A program made the translations under genes and the position numbers. Of a DNA stretch of 64,000 nucleotides, positions 63,436-64,000 are shown in pieces. Numbering within the stretch: the first letter of the stretch is position 1; every line of letters starts with the position of its first letter. The stretch is from Microbulbifer aggregans (GTDB lineage Bacteria; Pseudomonadota; Gammaproteobacteria; Pseudomonadales; Cellvibrionaceae). The stretch lies in contig NZ_JAIVKK010000004.1 in assembly GCF_020524005.1 (NCBI RefSeq), forward strand, positions 620,001 to 684,000. The letters are read 5' to 3'. Below the pieces are notes generated by a model that worked only from the letters and a program-made list of their open reading frames with translations, was not told where the DNA came from and ran no database searches.

Positions 63436-63903
63436 CTACTCGTGATATTTTCGGATTACTGCTACTTTGCCATGCTCAATTTCTAAAACTTCCATCATGG
63501 TTTGACTATATTCAATTTCTTGGTTGTTTTCTGGATGGATACCCTTTGCATGGTTCTTGTATCTAATAGCAACGGCAGAGTTATTGAATACGAATACATC
63601 TATAAGCTCGGCATTGTATTCAGTATGCGCCCCTAGATAGAAAGTCATGCCTTTACGCATTGCCTCTTTTCCTTCAGGAGTACGTGAATCGTCCGTTTCC
63701 CAGGGAAGATGAGTGTGCCCTATATCATCAGTCAATAGCCCAAGATAGCTTTCCAGATCTTCTTTGGTAGCATCTGGAGCTTGTGTAGCAATCATTTTTT
63801 CAAAGTATGTTTGAGCGAATTCTTCTAAATCAACTTTTGATTCTTCCGCATTAAGATGGATGGAAACAAAATATATGCATACCAAATAAATTAACTTTTT
63901 CAC
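63436..63903 (-). CDS. Secreted NTF2-like (SnoaL-type) protein
   Basis: Protein of 155 residues with signal peptide KKLIYLVCIYFVSIHLNA and an NTF2-like cone fold: EFAQTYFEKMIATQAPDATK, GLLTDDIGHTHLPWETDDSR, and VFVFNNSAVAIRYKNHAKGI. I prefer the GTG at 63903 because GGAG lies six or seven bases upstream and it gives a standard MKK signal; an in-frame ATG at 63915 with a weaker site is a close alternative. The domain can bind small ligands; function is unknown. Confidence 0.68.
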   Translation of the reverse strand: MKKLIYLVCIYFVSIHLNAEESKVDLEEFAQTYFEKMIATQAPDATKEDLESYLGLLTDDIGHTHLPWETDDSRTPEGKEAMRKGMTFYLGAHTEYNAELIDVFVFNNSAVAIRYKNHAKGIHPENNQEIEYSQTMMEVLEIEHGKVAVIRKYHE

Positions 63904-64000
63904 ATAGATCTCCATTTTTATGCTTCACTTTTCGTCCGCTATTTGGGCTTTATCATACTGCGCTTGTTAAATTTTCCTGCCTATTGCGCTTAGGAATTCG

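Noticed and set aside
60629-64000. Possible integron cassette array in the AT-rich tail
   Set aside because: Genes are small and unrelated, but I could not find paired attC core sites in inverse orientation between them, and no integrase gene is visible.

Overview
The window looks like a chromosomal segment of a marine-type gammaproteobacterium. A Cellvibrionales/Microbulbifer-like host is my best guess, inferred from gene content, GC-rich codon use and REP-like repeats; no rRNA or other taxonomic marker is present. Most of the window is GC-rich and densely coding, with short intergenic gaps and many clear rho-independent terminators. I saw no tRNA, rRNA, CRISPR array, transposase, integrase or phage gene.

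Layout. 1-4.1 kb: tryptophan operon (3' end of trpE, an inserted voltage-gated ion-channel gene, trpG, a large inverted repeat, trpD, trpC). 4.2-11 kb: alpha/beta hydrolase, rarD, serA, an FAH-family hydrolase, then a minus-strand GNAT/YdcZ-type transporter/nitroreductase group and a Crp/Fnr-type regulator. 11.2-18 kb: an asparaginase-domain protein, a PuuC-like aldehyde dehydrogenase, small secreted and STAS-like proteins, TerC, a TPR-TonB_C protein, an ATP-grasp protein and RidA. 18-30 kb: envelope proteins of unknown role (a 940-residue lipoprotein overlapping a secreted beta-rich protein, a transglutaminase-like lipoprotein, a 628-residue membrane protein), a DUF2059 protein and an M1 aminopeptidase lipoprotein. 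30-34.3 kb: beta-alanine catabolism (aminotransferase plus CoA-acylating semialdehyde dehydrogenase) with a divergent LysR regulator. 35-50 kb: Tsx-like and OmpW-like porins, cold-shock protein, a Ser/Thr kinase, a 59-residue PCP_red protein, an ABC exporter, an ABC-F ATPase, a spermidine-synthase-like protein, an esterase, a VOC protein, a patatin and others. 50-60 kb: a ClpP-like lipoprotein, a PH-domain protein, an ECF42-type sigma factor with its YCII/DGPF gene cluster and a GST, an RhlE helicase, and a WYL regulator divergent from a second GST. 60.3-64 kb: a clearly AT-richer tail of secreted and lipoprotein genes of unknown function, including a frameshifted gene and, at its edge, a VOC gene remnant. 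This tail is probably acquired or fast-evolving DNA.

How the genes work together. The trp genes convert chorismate to indole-glycerol phosphate. The 31-34 kb cluster is predicted to convert beta-alanine through malonate semialdehyde to acetyl-CoA under LysR control. The sigma factor at 51.9 kb probably drives the downstream YCII genes from a promoter-like site at 53155-53183. The items most worth a second look are the ion channel coupled to trpG, the lipoprotein/beta-rich gene pair at 18.7-22.6 kb, the ECF42 locus, three different inverted-repeat elements, and the AT-rich tail.
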